Assembly: GCA_038116945.1 (NCBI GenBank)
Contig: JAYOEY010000005.1
Span: 1-64,000 of the forward strand
DNA: 64,000 bases
Direction of reading: 5' to 3'
From: JAYOEY01 sp038116945
Lineage (GTDB): Bacteria > Pseudomonadota > Alphaproteobacteria > MPNO01 > UBA2964
Shown: positions 1-8,245 of the stretch, piece by piece
Layout of the letters: the number at the start of each line of letters is the position of its first letter
Position numbering within the stretch: position 1 is the stretch's first letter
Translations under genes and position numbers: made by a program
The notes under the pieces: model-generated
Database searches by the model: none
Seen by the model: the letters and a program-made list of their open reading frames with translations, nothing else
What the model was told of the DNA's origin: nothing

Positions 1-40
1 GATCCTCCGTTAAATCAGACGATCAACTGGCCCAAAAATT

Positions 41-934
41 TTGACGACGGACACTGTCGATTTCACTCCCGCAAATGGAGACCAACTGGTCATAAGCAGG
101 TCGCTCGCGGAGACCCAGGATACCTCGTATCCTGAAGGGGGCGCCTTCCCCGCGGCCGCGCACGAGCGCGCGCTCGATCTGCTCACGATGATGGCCCAGA
201 AACACAGCGAAGAACTCGACCGCGCCATCCTTTTGCCGATCGCCGAATCGAGCGCCTCTCCTTTGCCTTCGAAGACAGCCCGGGCCGGCAAATTTCTAGC
301 GTTCGGTATCGACGGCGCGCCAATCGCATCGTCGGGCGTTGCCGGCCCGAACGCCACGCCGGTGACTTCGTATATCGAAACACTGTTCGACGATCCGGAC
401 GCCCTGGCCGCGCGCTCGACCCTCGGGCTTTCCATCGGGTCCGACGTTCTCGCGCCCGACGGCGACGGGAGCGCGCTCTCGGGCATAAGGCTGCCGGGCG
501 AAATCGCCATGTATGGCGGCGCTTCAGCTCCCGCCGGATGGCTGCTCTGCGACGGCGCCCAGGTTAGCCGAAGCACCTATGCAAGCCTGTTCGCTGCCAT
601 CGGAACCGCGTTCGGAGCCGGTGACGGGGCGACGACGTTCGCCTTGCCGGATCTGAGAGGACGATCGCCCCTGGGCGCAGGCCAAGGCCCCGGCCTGACC
701 AGCCGGGTCCTCGGCGCAACCGGCGGCGAGGAAGCGCATGCCTTGACCGAAGCGGAAAACGGGCCGCATGATCACGCTTATAATGCGCCATTAGGAAACC
801 AAATCGATTTTCAAGCAGGAGCAGCCTCTCACGGAGAAGCAGCTATTCAAACGAATACAGGGATGTCTGGGATCGGGACACCACATAACACTATGCATCC
901 TTACTCCGTCATAAATTTTATCATCAAGATTTAG
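41..934 (+). CDS. Phage tail fibre protein with C-terminal tail-collar domain (5' end uncertain)
   Basis: The protein is a likely distal tail fibre or receptor-binding component of a prophage or tail-like particle. Residues 1 to about 70 (TPANGDQLVISR, then FPAAAHERALDLLTMMAQ) resemble the end of the T7-type tail fibre N-terminal domain. Residues about 153-210 (GEIAMYGG, PAGWLLCDG, YASLFAAIGTAFG, FALPDLRGR) are a typical Phage Tail Collar domain, and the protein ends with MHPYSVINFIIKI, the usual closing strand. The TTG at 41 is the first possible start after an in-frame stop at 11-13 and has no visible Shine-Dalgarno sequence. The first half of the T7-type domain is missing, so the gene may begin upstream in another frame (frameshift) or be truncated. 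The last 150 bases are AT-rich, unlike the GC-rich 5' part. The stop overlaps that of the convergent gene by 4 nt. Confidence 0.75.
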   Translation: MTTDTVDFTPANGDQLVISRSLAETQDTSYPEGGAFPAAAHERALDLLTMMAQKHSEELDRAILLPIAESSASPLPSKTARAGKFLAFGIDGAPIASSGVAGPNATPVTSYIETLFDDPDALAARSTLGLSIGSDVLAPDGDGSALSGIRLPGEIAMYGGASAPAGWLLCDGAQVSRSTYASLFAAIGTAFGAGDGATTFALPDLRGRSPLGAGQGPGLTSRVLGATGGEEAHALTEAENGPHDHAYNAPLGNQIDFQAGAASHGEAAIQTNTGMSGIGTPHNTMHPYSVINFIIKI

Positions 935-1761
935 TTTTTTATACTCTCATTCAAAAATACTACATTCCTGGCCGATGGATATGATTTTGGCATGGGGTGA
1001 AATCCATGACTTCTCATTTCGTTAACAATATTCTTGTTTCTCGTGCTGTCAAATTCACCCATCAATTCAACCATTACCGAGATCAAACTTTCAGAATTGA
1101 GTAATCTTTTTGCCCCTTTTATTATTTCTAATTCTATTCCATCCACATCAATTTTTATATAATTGGGAAATGTTGGATTGAATAAAGAACAAAAATCATC
1201 CACGGAAAAACCAATAGAAGACTGTCTGAAATTAGTTTTTATTTCTTGATCATATGCGTTTATTGTAGTCCCAAATCCATGCATACTATGTCCGGCCTCG
1301 GTATTTTCCATATTTAAGTAATCAAGTTTTGTGTCTCCACAAAACGCTAGGCAGTATGCGTCAATATTATTATTCAAATGGTTGATTTCGATATTTTTAT
1401 TTAGGACTGCATAGCTTGAAGCCGACGGTTCAAATGCTTGAACATTAATAGAAGAATTTAAGGCGGCGTATAAGGAAAAAATTCCAATATTTGCTCCAAT
1501 ATCCCAGAAGCATGACCCGTTTTCGAAATTGTCAATCCACGTAAGAGTTTCTGGTTCATCTTGATAGAAAAACCATGGATAGTAGTATGATCGTTGAGTA
1601 TTAGTATAGAATAGTAATTCTCCTTTTTTTGTTTCTACAGGTATATTAACGGCTAGAAATTCTGATGTTTGTGCTTTCGTTTCCGCTCTTCTGTTTTTTT
1701 TCATCGGAAACGTGATTAGATCGGTAATGAAACAGATCGATTTCGCTACTTTCTTGCTCAT
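931..1761 (-). CDS. FkbM family methyltransferase, AT-rich
   Basis: This is a SAM-dependent methyltransferase of the FkbM family (276 aa). The glycine-rich motif I is WDIGANIGIFS at residues 86-96, motif II acidic residue is in AFEPSA at 110-114, and the family hallmark YIKIDVDGIELEIIKGA lies at 201-217. FkbM enzymes usually O-methylate sugars or polyketides; the substrate here cannot be read from sequence. A GAGGAAAAT sequence directly precedes the ATG at 1761. The gene is strongly AT-rich and full of AAT/ATA/TTA codons, unlike every neighbour, which points to horizontal acquisition. It converges on the tail-fibre gene with a 4-nt overlap of stops, so it is probably a phage cargo gene that modifies cell-surface glycan or a particle component (inference). 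Confidence 0.85.
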   Translation of the reverse strand: MSKKVAKSICFITDLITFPMKKNRRAETKAQTSEFLAVNIPVETKKGELLFYTNTQRSYYYPWFFYQDEPETLTWIDNFENGSCFWDIGANIGIFSLYAALNSSINVQAFEPSASSYAVLNKNIEINHLNNNIDAYCLAFCGDTKLDYLNMENTEAGHSMHGFGTTINAYDQEIKTNFRQSSIGFSVDDFCSLFNPTFPNYIKIDVDGIELEIIKGAKRLLNSESLISVMVELMGEFDSTRNKNIVNEMRSHGFHPMPKSYPSARNVVFLNESIKN

Positions 1762-1866
1762 ATTTTCCTCAAAATAAAATCTGGCTTTATTGTTGTCCCT
1801 CCGATTGCGATGACTTTTTTAGAGACGGTAGACAAAAAAATCAATTAGGCAAAGAGAGTTCGTGTA

Positions 1867-2178
1867 TTGAACGCTAGTCAAACTCAGGAAGCGCATCAGA
1901 TTTCCGTTGAAACCCGGGCGCGCCTCGATTCTCATGAAAAGGCTTGTGCGGAGAGGATGGAATTGCTCCGGGGCGATATCGGGCGGTTGACGCGCCGGGT
2001 GGACGGGCTCGCGACGGCGGTAAATCGAGCCGTAGCCGACGGTATGGCGGCGCGGGCGAACATCGAGATTCAGGCCAACCGCGTCTGGGCCCGTGTGGCG
2101 TGGGGTATTGTTGGCGCGCTCGGGACGGGATTTGCCGCTCTGGCGGGTTTGTACTCGAAATCGATGAGGTGGTACTGA
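1867..2178 (+). CDS. Small coiled-coil membrane protein, XhlA/holin-accessory-like
   Basis: The protein has 103 aa. Residues about 10-60 form a charged amphipathic coiled coil (TRARLDSHEKACAERMELLRGDIGRLTRRVDGL), followed by one hydrophobic segment at about 75-97 (VAWGIVGALGTGFAALAGLY) and a short basic tail. This architecture is that of XhlA-like or other small phage membrane proteins found in lysis cassettes, and the position just after tail-fibre genes fits. The start is TTG at 1867, preceded by AAAGAGAG at a good distance. The assignment rests on architecture and context only. Codon use is GC-rich, so it matches the 5' part of the tail gene rather than the AT-rich methyltransferase between them. 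Confidence 0.55.
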   Translation: MNASQTQEAHQISVETRARLDSHEKACAERMELLRGDIGRLTRRVDGLATAVNRAVADGMAARANIEIQANRVWARVAWGIVGALGTGFAALAGLYSKSMRWY

Positions 2179-2398
2179 GGAGGTTCCTGGACGTTCGTGC
2201 CGCGGGTTTTCGTCGGCGATGGGCGTGCCGGGCGGTAGACGATGGACCGGCCTTATACGCCACAGGCAGCAGAACTCGATTGATGCCAAGAAACATGGGG
2301 CAGCGATCCGCGTGCGAGGGAATTGCGTGTGGAGGATGCCGCGCGACGTTGGATATCGGATCGCCGCGATAACTCCCCGCGCCGCTATCCGGCGGTTT

Positions 2399-3109
2399 TC
2401 AGGAACGGCGCTCGGGATCGCCCGCCGTCATATAATCCCACAGGCGCTCGTATATTCGTCCGGTTCCGGTTGCGCGTATCGAGGCCTGCTCGTCGGTATA
2501 GCAGGCTGACTCGTTTTCCCGACCGGTCGCCAGGACGGCCAGTTCGGTTGCGGCCGACTCTTCCAGGTAAAAGGCCATAATGACGCTTTCTTCGACCGTT
2601 GGCCCTACGCAGACGGCACCGTTTCCCCGCATAACGATGGCCCTGGCGTCGCCCAGCGTTTCGGCGAATGCAATGGCGGGTTCGTCCGACCGTATCAGCA
2701 GGGGATCGTCCCAGAGCGGTGGCTGAGGATGAAAATAAGTCCCGAACCCGATCCGCGCTTTTGGCGTCCGCCGCAGCGACGACAGCGTGAGGACGCTTCT
2801 CGGGAAGACCCTGCTGATACCGTTGACATCGGGACGCCTTGCGTAAATTCGCTGATGACAGCGAACCTCTCCCAGGACGCCTTCTGGCAACGTGCCCTGT
2901 ATCGGCACGATCGTTCCTTCTTCGTCGGGTTCGATCAGGCCCATGGGTCTGGGGGCGCAGACCAGAAAACTTTTATCGTCGATGCGGGCGCTGACATGGC
3001 CGTACGCGTGAACCAGATTGTGCCGGCCGAGCGCGCGCGCCGCCAGCCGGACACGCCGCTGGGTATTTTCCAGCGGTTCGCCGAGCGTGCCGAATTCTTC
3101 TTCCGCCAT
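2399..3109 (-). CDS. Class II aldolase/adducin family protein lacking canonical zinc histidines
   Basis: The 236-aa protein has the aldolase II fold signature, including GRHNLVHAYGHVSARID near residues 28-44, RRPDVNG at 91-97 and RGNGAVCVG at 161-169. In catalytic family members such as fuculose-phosphate aldolase, the zinc site is an HxH pair after the PDVNAVV stretch and a third histidine in RGHGA. Here those positions read R100-V-F102 and N163, so all three ligands are replaced. Either the protein belongs to a subgroup with a different site or it is not an aldolase. It lies 6 nt downstream of the ring-cleavage dioxygenase-like gene on the same strand and is surely co-transcribed with it, suggesting a decarboxylase or aldolase-type step in the same degradative pathway (inference). 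Confidence 0.8.
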   Translation of the reverse strand: MAEEEFGTLGEPLENTQRRVRLAARALGRHNLVHAYGHVSARIDDKSFLVCAPRPMGLIEPDEEGTIVPIQGTLPEGVLGEVRCHQRIYARRPDVNGISRVFPRSVLTLSSLRRTPKARIGFGTYFHPQPPLWDDPLLIRSDEPAIAFAETLGDARAIVMRGNGAVCVGPTVEESVIMAFYLEESAATELAVLATGRENESACYTDEQASIRATGTGRIYERLWDYMTAGDPERRS

Positions 3110-3115
3110 GTGAGC

Positions 3116-3970
3116 CTATGCCCTGAATTCAGGGATGTCAGGTCGGGCGCCCCATACACAGAAGGCCTCGGGCGTAAAGGGAAACTGCCTCGGCCGGTAA
3201 TCCGGGTCGTCGATCAGCCGGACGCCATGGGAATATTCGTACACCATCCCGTCAGGTCCCTCGAAATACAGGAACATGGCGCCCGAAGTTGCATGCCGGC
3301 CAGGCCCGAAGACGATACGGACCTGATTTTCCGACAGGAAATACCAGGACCGCATGATGTCGTCGAGGCTCTCGGTCTGAAAGTTGATGTGCTGAATGCC
3401 CGGCCCGTTTGCCGGAAAAAGCGCAATCCGGTGGTGAACTTCGTCGAACGACAGGAGACCTGCATCGCCGATCCAGTCATTCGGCCGGATGTTGAAGAGG
3501 CTGGTCCAGAACGCCTCGTCCCTGCGCGCATCGGAAGTCCGGAGGCCGACATGACTGAATTCGGCGATCCCGGCATCGCGCGACGGGAAATACCGTCGCG
3601 TCGCCTTGAATGGTCGCACAGTCAGGTCAAAACGATTTCCCGTAGGATCCGTAAACGAAATGAACTGCTGAACGCGACGGTCGTCGCACTCCTCCCGGGT
3701 ACCTTCCGTTACCTCGATCCCCGCCGATTTCAGTGCGTCGTACGCGCTTTCAAGCGCCGTCGCATTCTCGAGTTCGAAGCCAAGTACGTGGTCCCCGGGG
3801 TGGCCCTCTATGTAACAGATGTCGTGATCGCGGTCGTCGCCACGGACATAAGCGCGATTATCTTCGGACCGAACCTTCTGTAGCCCCAGCATGTCGGTTG
3901 CAAACCGCACGGCGTACGCCAGGTCGGACGTTCCTACCCGCGCATAAGTAAGATCGACGATTTCTATCAT
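3116..3970 (-). CDS. Type I extradiol dioxygenase-like VOC protein (BphC-like, two-domain)
   Basis: The 284-aa protein has two vicinal-oxygen-chelate modules, residues about 5-120 and 135-265. The second carries the metal triad expected of type I extradiol dioxygenases: His140 in FSHVGL, His194 in GIQHINF and Glu245 in GMVYEYS. His180 (VHHRIALF) sits where the BphC acid-base histidine lies. It therefore probably cleaves a catechol-type ring next to the hydroxyls using Fe(II) or Mn(II) in the cytoplasm. The substrate is not predictable. It starts an operon with the class II aldolase-family gene 6 nt downstream. Glyoxalase or fosfomycin-resistance roles are less likely given the two-domain length and complete triad. 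Confidence 0.82.
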   Translation of the reverse strand: MIEIVDLTYARVGTSDLAYAVRFATDMLGLQKVRSEDNRAYVRGDDRDHDICYIEGHPGDHVLGFELENATALESAYDALKSAGIEVTEGTREECDDRRVQQFISFTDPTGNRFDLTVRPFKATRRYFPSRDAGIAEFSHVGLRTSDARRDEAFWTSLFNIRPNDWIGDAGLLSFDEVHHRIALFPANGPGIQHINFQTESLDDIMRSWYFLSENQVRIVFGPGRHATSGAMFLYFEGPDGMVYEYSHGVRLIDDPDYRPRQFPFTPEAFCVWGARPDIPEFRA

Positions 3971-4030
3971 GCGGACATGATAGATTGACGGGGGATGCTT
4001 GCAAGAGCCTTGTGAGCGGCCCCGGCAGGA

Positions 4031-4819
4031 CTATCCTGCCTTTGCGATATCCTTGCGGAATCCGGGAAATTCGTTGCCGAGAATTTCGATCTCCTGCATG
4101 CCGTCGTCGGCAGACTTGTCGCTATCGATTTCAGGAGATTTCCTGCCAACAGAATCGAGTGTTACGCCCTCCAGTCTTTTGACCAGGTCGCGGATACTGG
4201 GACTCAGGGGTTTGATCTCGATGGCGTCCGAACTTTCCAATACTGGAACTTCGTTCGCCGTTCCCTCGTCCGCGGCATCTTCGAAGGATTCGGTCGTTTC
4301 AGGAATGGAAAAAGACGCTTCGTCGTCTTCGTCGGGCAGGATCAGCTCTTCGTCGTCCACTAACCCGTCGTGAATGCTCTCATCGTGAAGCGAACGTTCG
4401 ATGGCTGCCAGGAAATCACCGTATTCGCCTTCATTTTCGTCGTTTGCGTCGCGACCGGGTGCATCCGGTTCCGGAGGCAAGGCGATATCCCTGGCCGGGA
4501 TCGCTTCGTGCAGTCGGTGCGCGGGAAAAGCCGTATCGCCAAGGGGAACCGCAACCGCTGACGATTCGGTCTCCAGATCTTTTTCGACGGCGGTTATCAA
4601 ACCCTGGACCATCGAAATAAGTTCTTCCCTGTCCCCTTTCAGGTCGACGACCTGGCCCCGCAATCGGGAGATTTCGGCGTTCTGCTCTTGGAAACGTTCG
4701 TGCAATTCCTCCCATCGGGACTTGAGCTGCTCGTTTTCGCGAGCACGTGCCGCCTGTGCGGTTGTCAGGCGTTCTGCGACTTGTTCGATACGGTTTCTAA
4801 GCTGTCCGATATCAGCCAT
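4031..4819 (-). CDS. Coiled-coil protein with acidic middle region, unknown function
   Basis: I do not recognise the family. From the ATG at 4819 the product has 262 aa. The first 80 residues (IGQLRNRIEQVAERLTTAQAARARENEQLKSRWEELHERF) form a long coiled coil, then comes a low-complexity acidic stretch (DDEELILPDEDDEASF) and a short conserved-looking patch, LSPSIRDLVKRLEGV. No signal peptide or membrane segment is visible. I chose the ATG at 4819 because GAGGAA lies 9 nt upstream; a GTG at 4855 is also open but has a poorer site. It is divergent from the polyprenyl-phosphate glycosyltransferase gene, which shares its upstream region. Confidence 0.6.
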   Translation of the reverse strand: MADIGQLRNRIEQVAERLTTAQAARARENEQLKSRWEELHERFQEQNAEISRLRGQVVDLKGDREELISMVQGLITAVEKDLETESSAVAVPLGDTAFPAHRLHEAIPARDIALPPEPDAPGRDANDENEGEYGDFLAAIERSLHDESIHDGLVDDEELILPDEDDEASFSIPETTESFEDAADEGTANEVPVLESSDAIEIKPLSPSIRDLVKRLEGVTLDSVGRKSPEIDSDKSADDGMQEIEILGNEFPGFRKDIAKAG

Positions 4820-4996
4820 CGCGCGATATTCCTCGCTATTTGGTCCTGCTTCCACTCATTTGCCCGACCGTAATGAAGCGGGCTTTACGAACGATTAACG
4901 CTGCCGGTCTGTCTGCATCGATCGCGTTGACATCGTGGAACTCATGGACGACCGTGCATTCTGATTTCCAGACCCCGAAAAGGTGTTCCGCCAGCC

Positions 4997-6052
4997 TTGG
5001 ATGAACTCACCCAATCCGTGATTTTCAGTGTTTTAAGCGTCGCAGCGCTGACCGGCCTTGCCGCCGTCGCGACTTGGCTGATGTGCCGTGTGCAAATCAT
5101 GGATATTCCGAACCACCGGTCTTCGCATGTGCGTCCAGTCGCAAACAGCGGCGGGGTGGCGATCGTGCTTTCCGCCGTTGTCGGCGCTGCGGTCTACCTG
5201 ACGGGCGGCGTCGGCGGCCCGCTTTCAAATGGACAGCTGGTCGCGGTAGCGACCGCTATTTCGGCAATCATAGTCGTCGGCTTGCTCGATGATCTGGGCA
5301 GGCTCGAGAACTTTCGTACGAAGTTCGCGACACAGATCGCCGCCAGCGGAATTCTGCTGATGTCCGGAATCGTAATAGAAAATTTGACCCTTCCCTTTTT
5401 GGGCGGCATGTCGCTGGGGTGGTTGGGCTATCCGCTTACCCTGGTCTGGGTGGTTGGCCTTACCAATGCATTCAATTTTATGGATGGTTTGAACGGGCTC
5501 GCGGCGGGAACGGCGGTAGTCTGCCTGACGTTCTTCGGACTAATCGGCTACCAGGGGGGGCTTCCGGGGTCGGTCGCCGCATCCTGCATCCTTCTTTCTG
5601 CCTGCCTGGGATTTTTACCCTTCAATTTCCCTAAAGCGCGGATTTTCATGGGAGACGTCGGAAGCCAGTTCCTCGGATTCTCTCTTGCTACGATTGCCGT
5701 GGTTGCCGCGGGAGGCGGCGGTGCCCGCATATCGATGCTGGTAATGCCGATCCTGCTGTTTCACTTCATTTTCGACACGGCCTTCACGTTCTGTCGGCGT
5801 TTGCTCTCGGGAGAAAATGTCACCCAGGCGCACCGGGCGCATCTGTACCAGCTCCTAAACCGGCTGGGTTGGTCCCATGCCCGGGTAACAGGAATTCTTT
5901 GCCTGTTCGCAATTGTTCAGGGGGGAGGGGCGATCCTCATTGAACGGTCGGAGCCATCAGAAAGATCGCTGATCGTCCTGTTTATTCTCTTGATCCAGAC
6001 TGTTTACGCGGTGGCGGTCGTACGTGCGGCGCGCCGCCGCGGTTTGATCTGA
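4997..6052 (+). CDS. Polyprenyl-phosphate HexNAc-1-phosphate transferase, WecA/GT4 family
   Basis: This is an integral-membrane enzyme (351 aa, about ten hydrophobic segments) that moves a sugar-1-phosphate from a UDP-sugar to undecaprenyl phosphate, the first step of O-antigen or other surface polysaccharide synthesis. The motifs are in the usual order: the aspartate pair in GLLDDLGRLENFRTKF, NAFNFMDGLNGLA, FMGDVGSQFLGF, and the late HRAHLYQLLNRLGW corresponding to the HxHxQ loop that separates WecA types from MraY. The start is TTG at 4997 with AAAGGTG upstream; no in-frame ATG precedes the first membrane segment. The gene stands alone, so the target polysaccharide is unknown. The exact sugar cannot be told from sequence. 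Confidence 0.85.
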   Translation: MDELTQSVIFSVLSVAALTGLAAVATWLMCRVQIMDIPNHRSSHVRPVANSGGVAIVLSAVVGAAVYLTGGVGGPLSNGQLVAVATAISAIIVVGLLDDLGRLENFRTKFATQIAASGILLMSGIVIENLTLPFLGGMSLGWLGYPLTLVWVVGLTNAFNFMDGLNGLAAGTAVVCLTFFGLIGYQGGLPGSVAASCILLSACLGFLPFNFPKARIFMGDVGSQFLGFSLATIAVVAAGGGGARISMLVMPILLFHFIFDTAFTFCRRLLSGENVTQAHRAHLYQLLNRLGWSHARVTGILCLFAIVQGGGAILIERSEPSERSLIVLFILLIQTVYAVAVVRAARRRGLI

Positions 6053-6072
6053 AAGACGGACGGCCAATCCGG

Positions 6073-6840
6073 TCAGGCGCGCGCCTTCGGCGTCAGCGTT
6101 TCTTCCCATTCCGGCGGGATGGCGCCGCTCTCGAGCCCGCGGCTGAGGTAATAACGCCACAGCTTGACCGCATGATTGCTGCGTTTGAAGTTCGCGCCGA
6201 ATTCGCTGGTCTCGCTGGCGCTGAGCGGAATGACTGCTCCAAGCCTCGCGGCATCGTACAGAGCCTGGGCGTTTTCTTCGAAATGGACCGCATCGACCAT
6301 CAGGGACGGAATATCCTCAGATACAAGCACCGCGCCGTGCGCCCGCAACAGCACGGCGTTGTGCGCTCCGAGCGTTTTCGCCATGGCGCGTCCGCGATCC
6401 GGCGTGTCGATGTGCCAGGATTCAGGGTGCGTCGGAATTCCGCTGGCCCATCGATAGGCGTGATTTTTCATCGGGATGAGTTCTATGCCCTCGACCATCG
6501 TGAAGAGGGTGGCGACTTCCGGATGGTAATGAAGAACGGCATTTATATCCGGGCGTGCTCGCAGCACTTCCGAATGGATCTCGACCTCATTGACCGGTCT
6601 TGCGTCGCCAGGGCCGTCAAGGACGTTGCCATCAAGATCGACAATATAAAGTTCTTCCGGAACCAGGTCGGACCGGCTGGCGTCGAATGACTGGATCAGG
6701 AGCGTGTCCCCATCCGGCAGCCGGGCGCTGACGTGACCGCTGTACCCCAAGATACCCTCGGCGTTGAGAAGCCGGGTACACGCAGCAACTTCGATTTTGA
6801 GGGATTCTACAGTCGAGTTCGAAAGCCCGTCCATGTTCAT
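6073..6840 (-). CDS. Class II aldolase/adducin family protein with intact zinc site
   Basis: The 255-aa protein is a cytoplasmic aldolase II family member, with GYSGHVSAR at 32-40, acidic E85/E87 in NEVEIHSEV, the His104-Tyr-His106 pair in AVLHYHPEVA and His168 in RAHGAVLV. These supply the complete Zn(II) site used by fuculose-phosphate aldolase, ribulose-phosphate epimerase and related decarboxylases. Substrate is not predictable. It is divergent from a run of three MFS transporter genes with about 170 bp between, so a shared control region and a shared substrate are plausible. It contrasts with the family member at 2399-3109, in which these histidines are replaced. Confidence 0.85.
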   Translation of the reverse strand: MNMDGLSNSTVESLKIEVAACTRLLNAEGILGYSGHVSARLPDGDTLLIQSFDASRSDLVPEELYIVDLDGNVLDGPGDARPVNEVEIHSEVLRARPDINAVLHYHPEVATLFTMVEGIELIPMKNHAYRWASGIPTHPESWHIDTPDRGRAMAKTLGAHNAVLLRAHGAVLVSEDIPSLMVDAVHFEENAQALYDAARLGAVIPLSASETSEFGANFKRSNHAVKLWRYYLSRGLESGAIPPEWEETLTPKARA

Positions 6841-7012
6841 TCGCTCCTGAATTCCGCCGCCCGCTAAAGATTCCGAACGTGGTTCAGGCGGAAGGTTGAA
6901 CCCTTGTTCATTTGGGGAAAAAAGCCGAAAAGAGTGTCCCGAACGCGTTGTCCGCTGTCAAGCTGTCGGGTCGGAAAATTACCCAGTCGACAATCGAAAG
7001 GTACAGGCAGGG

Positions 7013-8242
7013 ATGGCTGAAAGAGAGCCAGAGTCCATACCCTGGGGGACGCAGGCCGCGATCTACGGGTCGGGATTTTCGAGCTTTTCGATGGTCGGTA
7101 TTTCAAATCTGATCGTCGCTTTGCTTCTGGTCAAAATTACGGAGCACGCGTCCCTGATCGGGCTGGTGATCGGTTCGCGTCACGCGCTGACGCTGCTGCT
7201 TTCCATTCACGGCGGCGTCCTGATGGACCGGCTTGGCATCCGTCGCGTGATGATCGTGTTCGCCTGTATTTCAGTAGCGGCTCCTCTGCTTTTTCCGCTC
7301 TCTCCGTGGATACCGGCGCTCATAGCTCTGCAAATGATTGCCGGCCTGTCCGACGCCATGGTGTGGATGGGGGCACAGGCGCTCAGTGGAAGGGTCATGA
7401 AGGGAAATCCGGCGTATGTCGGGAGAATGACATTTGTTGTTCGTCTTGCGAGCTTTGTCGGCCCGATCGGCATCGGTCTGATCTGGGATCGAGCCGGTAT
7501 CTGGCCCGCTTTCGTTGCGATGAGCCTGTGGTCGTTGATTGGCCTGGTCTGCACGATCATGATTCCCCCGAGACCCGCAGACCAGAACGAGAATGCCGCA
7601 CGGCGGGTCCGTGCGCGCGACCTGGTCCCGCGATTTTCCGATTACATAACGGCGTTTGGCCTTGCCGCCATTCCGGCTATCGCGCTTGTTCTGCTGGTAA
7701 CCGTGGTTCGCGTTGGCGGTACGGGAATTCAGGGATCATTTTACGTCGTTTATCTGGAAAGCATCGAATTCAGCGCCTCCACCATTGGACTGCTGACCGG
7801 AGCGTCGGGGTTGCTTGCAAGTTTTGGCTCTCTTGGGGCCGGATCCTTGACGCGTCTGATTCATCCGCACTGGCTGATTGTGATCATTGTGGCGCTGACC
7901 GTCGTCACGATCGCGGTGACGCCGTTACTCGGCGGAGCGTTTTTCCTGCTGGGCGTGTTTATCTGTTTCAGGGGGCTTTGCCTGGGTATTTCCCAGCCGC
8001 TCGAAATATCAGTGCTGGGCCGCGCTCTTGGGCCGGAGTCTCAGGGCATGGGCGTTGGGCTTCGAACGACATTGAACCGGTTCGCCAGCATGACGGTTCC
8101 CATCGTCATGGGAGCGACGGCGGATTTCGTAGGCATCGAAAAAAGTTTTCTTGTGATGGGGGTGCTCCTGCTGGGAGTGATCGGGATTGCGGCGGCGTTT
8201 CTGGTGTTGCATCCGAAACTTGGTCCCGGTGCGGAAAACTGA
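7013..8242 (+). CDS. MFS transporter, first of three tandem paralogues
   Basis: This is a major facilitator superfamily permease (409 aa, about 12 membrane segments). It carries an MFS motif A-like loop between segments 2 and 3 (HGGVLMDRLGIRRVM) and the paralogue-specific stretch WMGAQALSGRVM. I placed the start at ATG 7013, directly before MAEREPESIPWG; the frame is open further upstream to 6896, but that extension has no family character. The stop is followed after 3 nt by the next transporter. Residues GIQGSFYVVYLESI recur in all three copies. The substrate is unknown; the divergent aldolase-family gene suggests a small organic acid or sugar-derived compound (weak inference). Confidence 0.85.
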   Translation: MAEREPESIPWGTQAAIYGSGFSSFSMVGISNLIVALLLVKITEHASLIGLVIGSRHALTLLLSIHGGVLMDRLGIRRVMIVFACISVAAPLLFPLSPWIPALIALQMIAGLSDAMVWMGAQALSGRVMKGNPAYVGRMTFVVRLASFVGPIGIGLIWDRAGIWPAFVAMSLWSLIGLVCTIMIPPRPADQNENAARRVRARDLVPRFSDYITAFGLAAIPAIALVLLVTVVRVGGTGIQGSFYVVYLESIEFSASTIGLLTGASGLLASFGSLGAGSLTRLIHPHWLIVIIVALTVVTIAVTPLLGGAFFLLGVFICFRGLCLGISQPLEISVLGRALGPESQGMGVGLRTTLNRFASMTVPIVMGATADFVGIEKSFLVMGVLLLGVIGIAAAFLVLHPKLGPGAEN

Positions 8243-8245
8243 TTG

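Noticed and set aside
2241..2398. Possible decayed phage gene: MDRPYTPQAAELD, TGA at 2280-2282, then CQETWGSDPRARELRVEDAARRWISDRRD
   Set aside because: It resembles a small phage protein only loosely, has an internal stop and no Shine-Dalgarno sequence, and cannot be supported from sequence alone.
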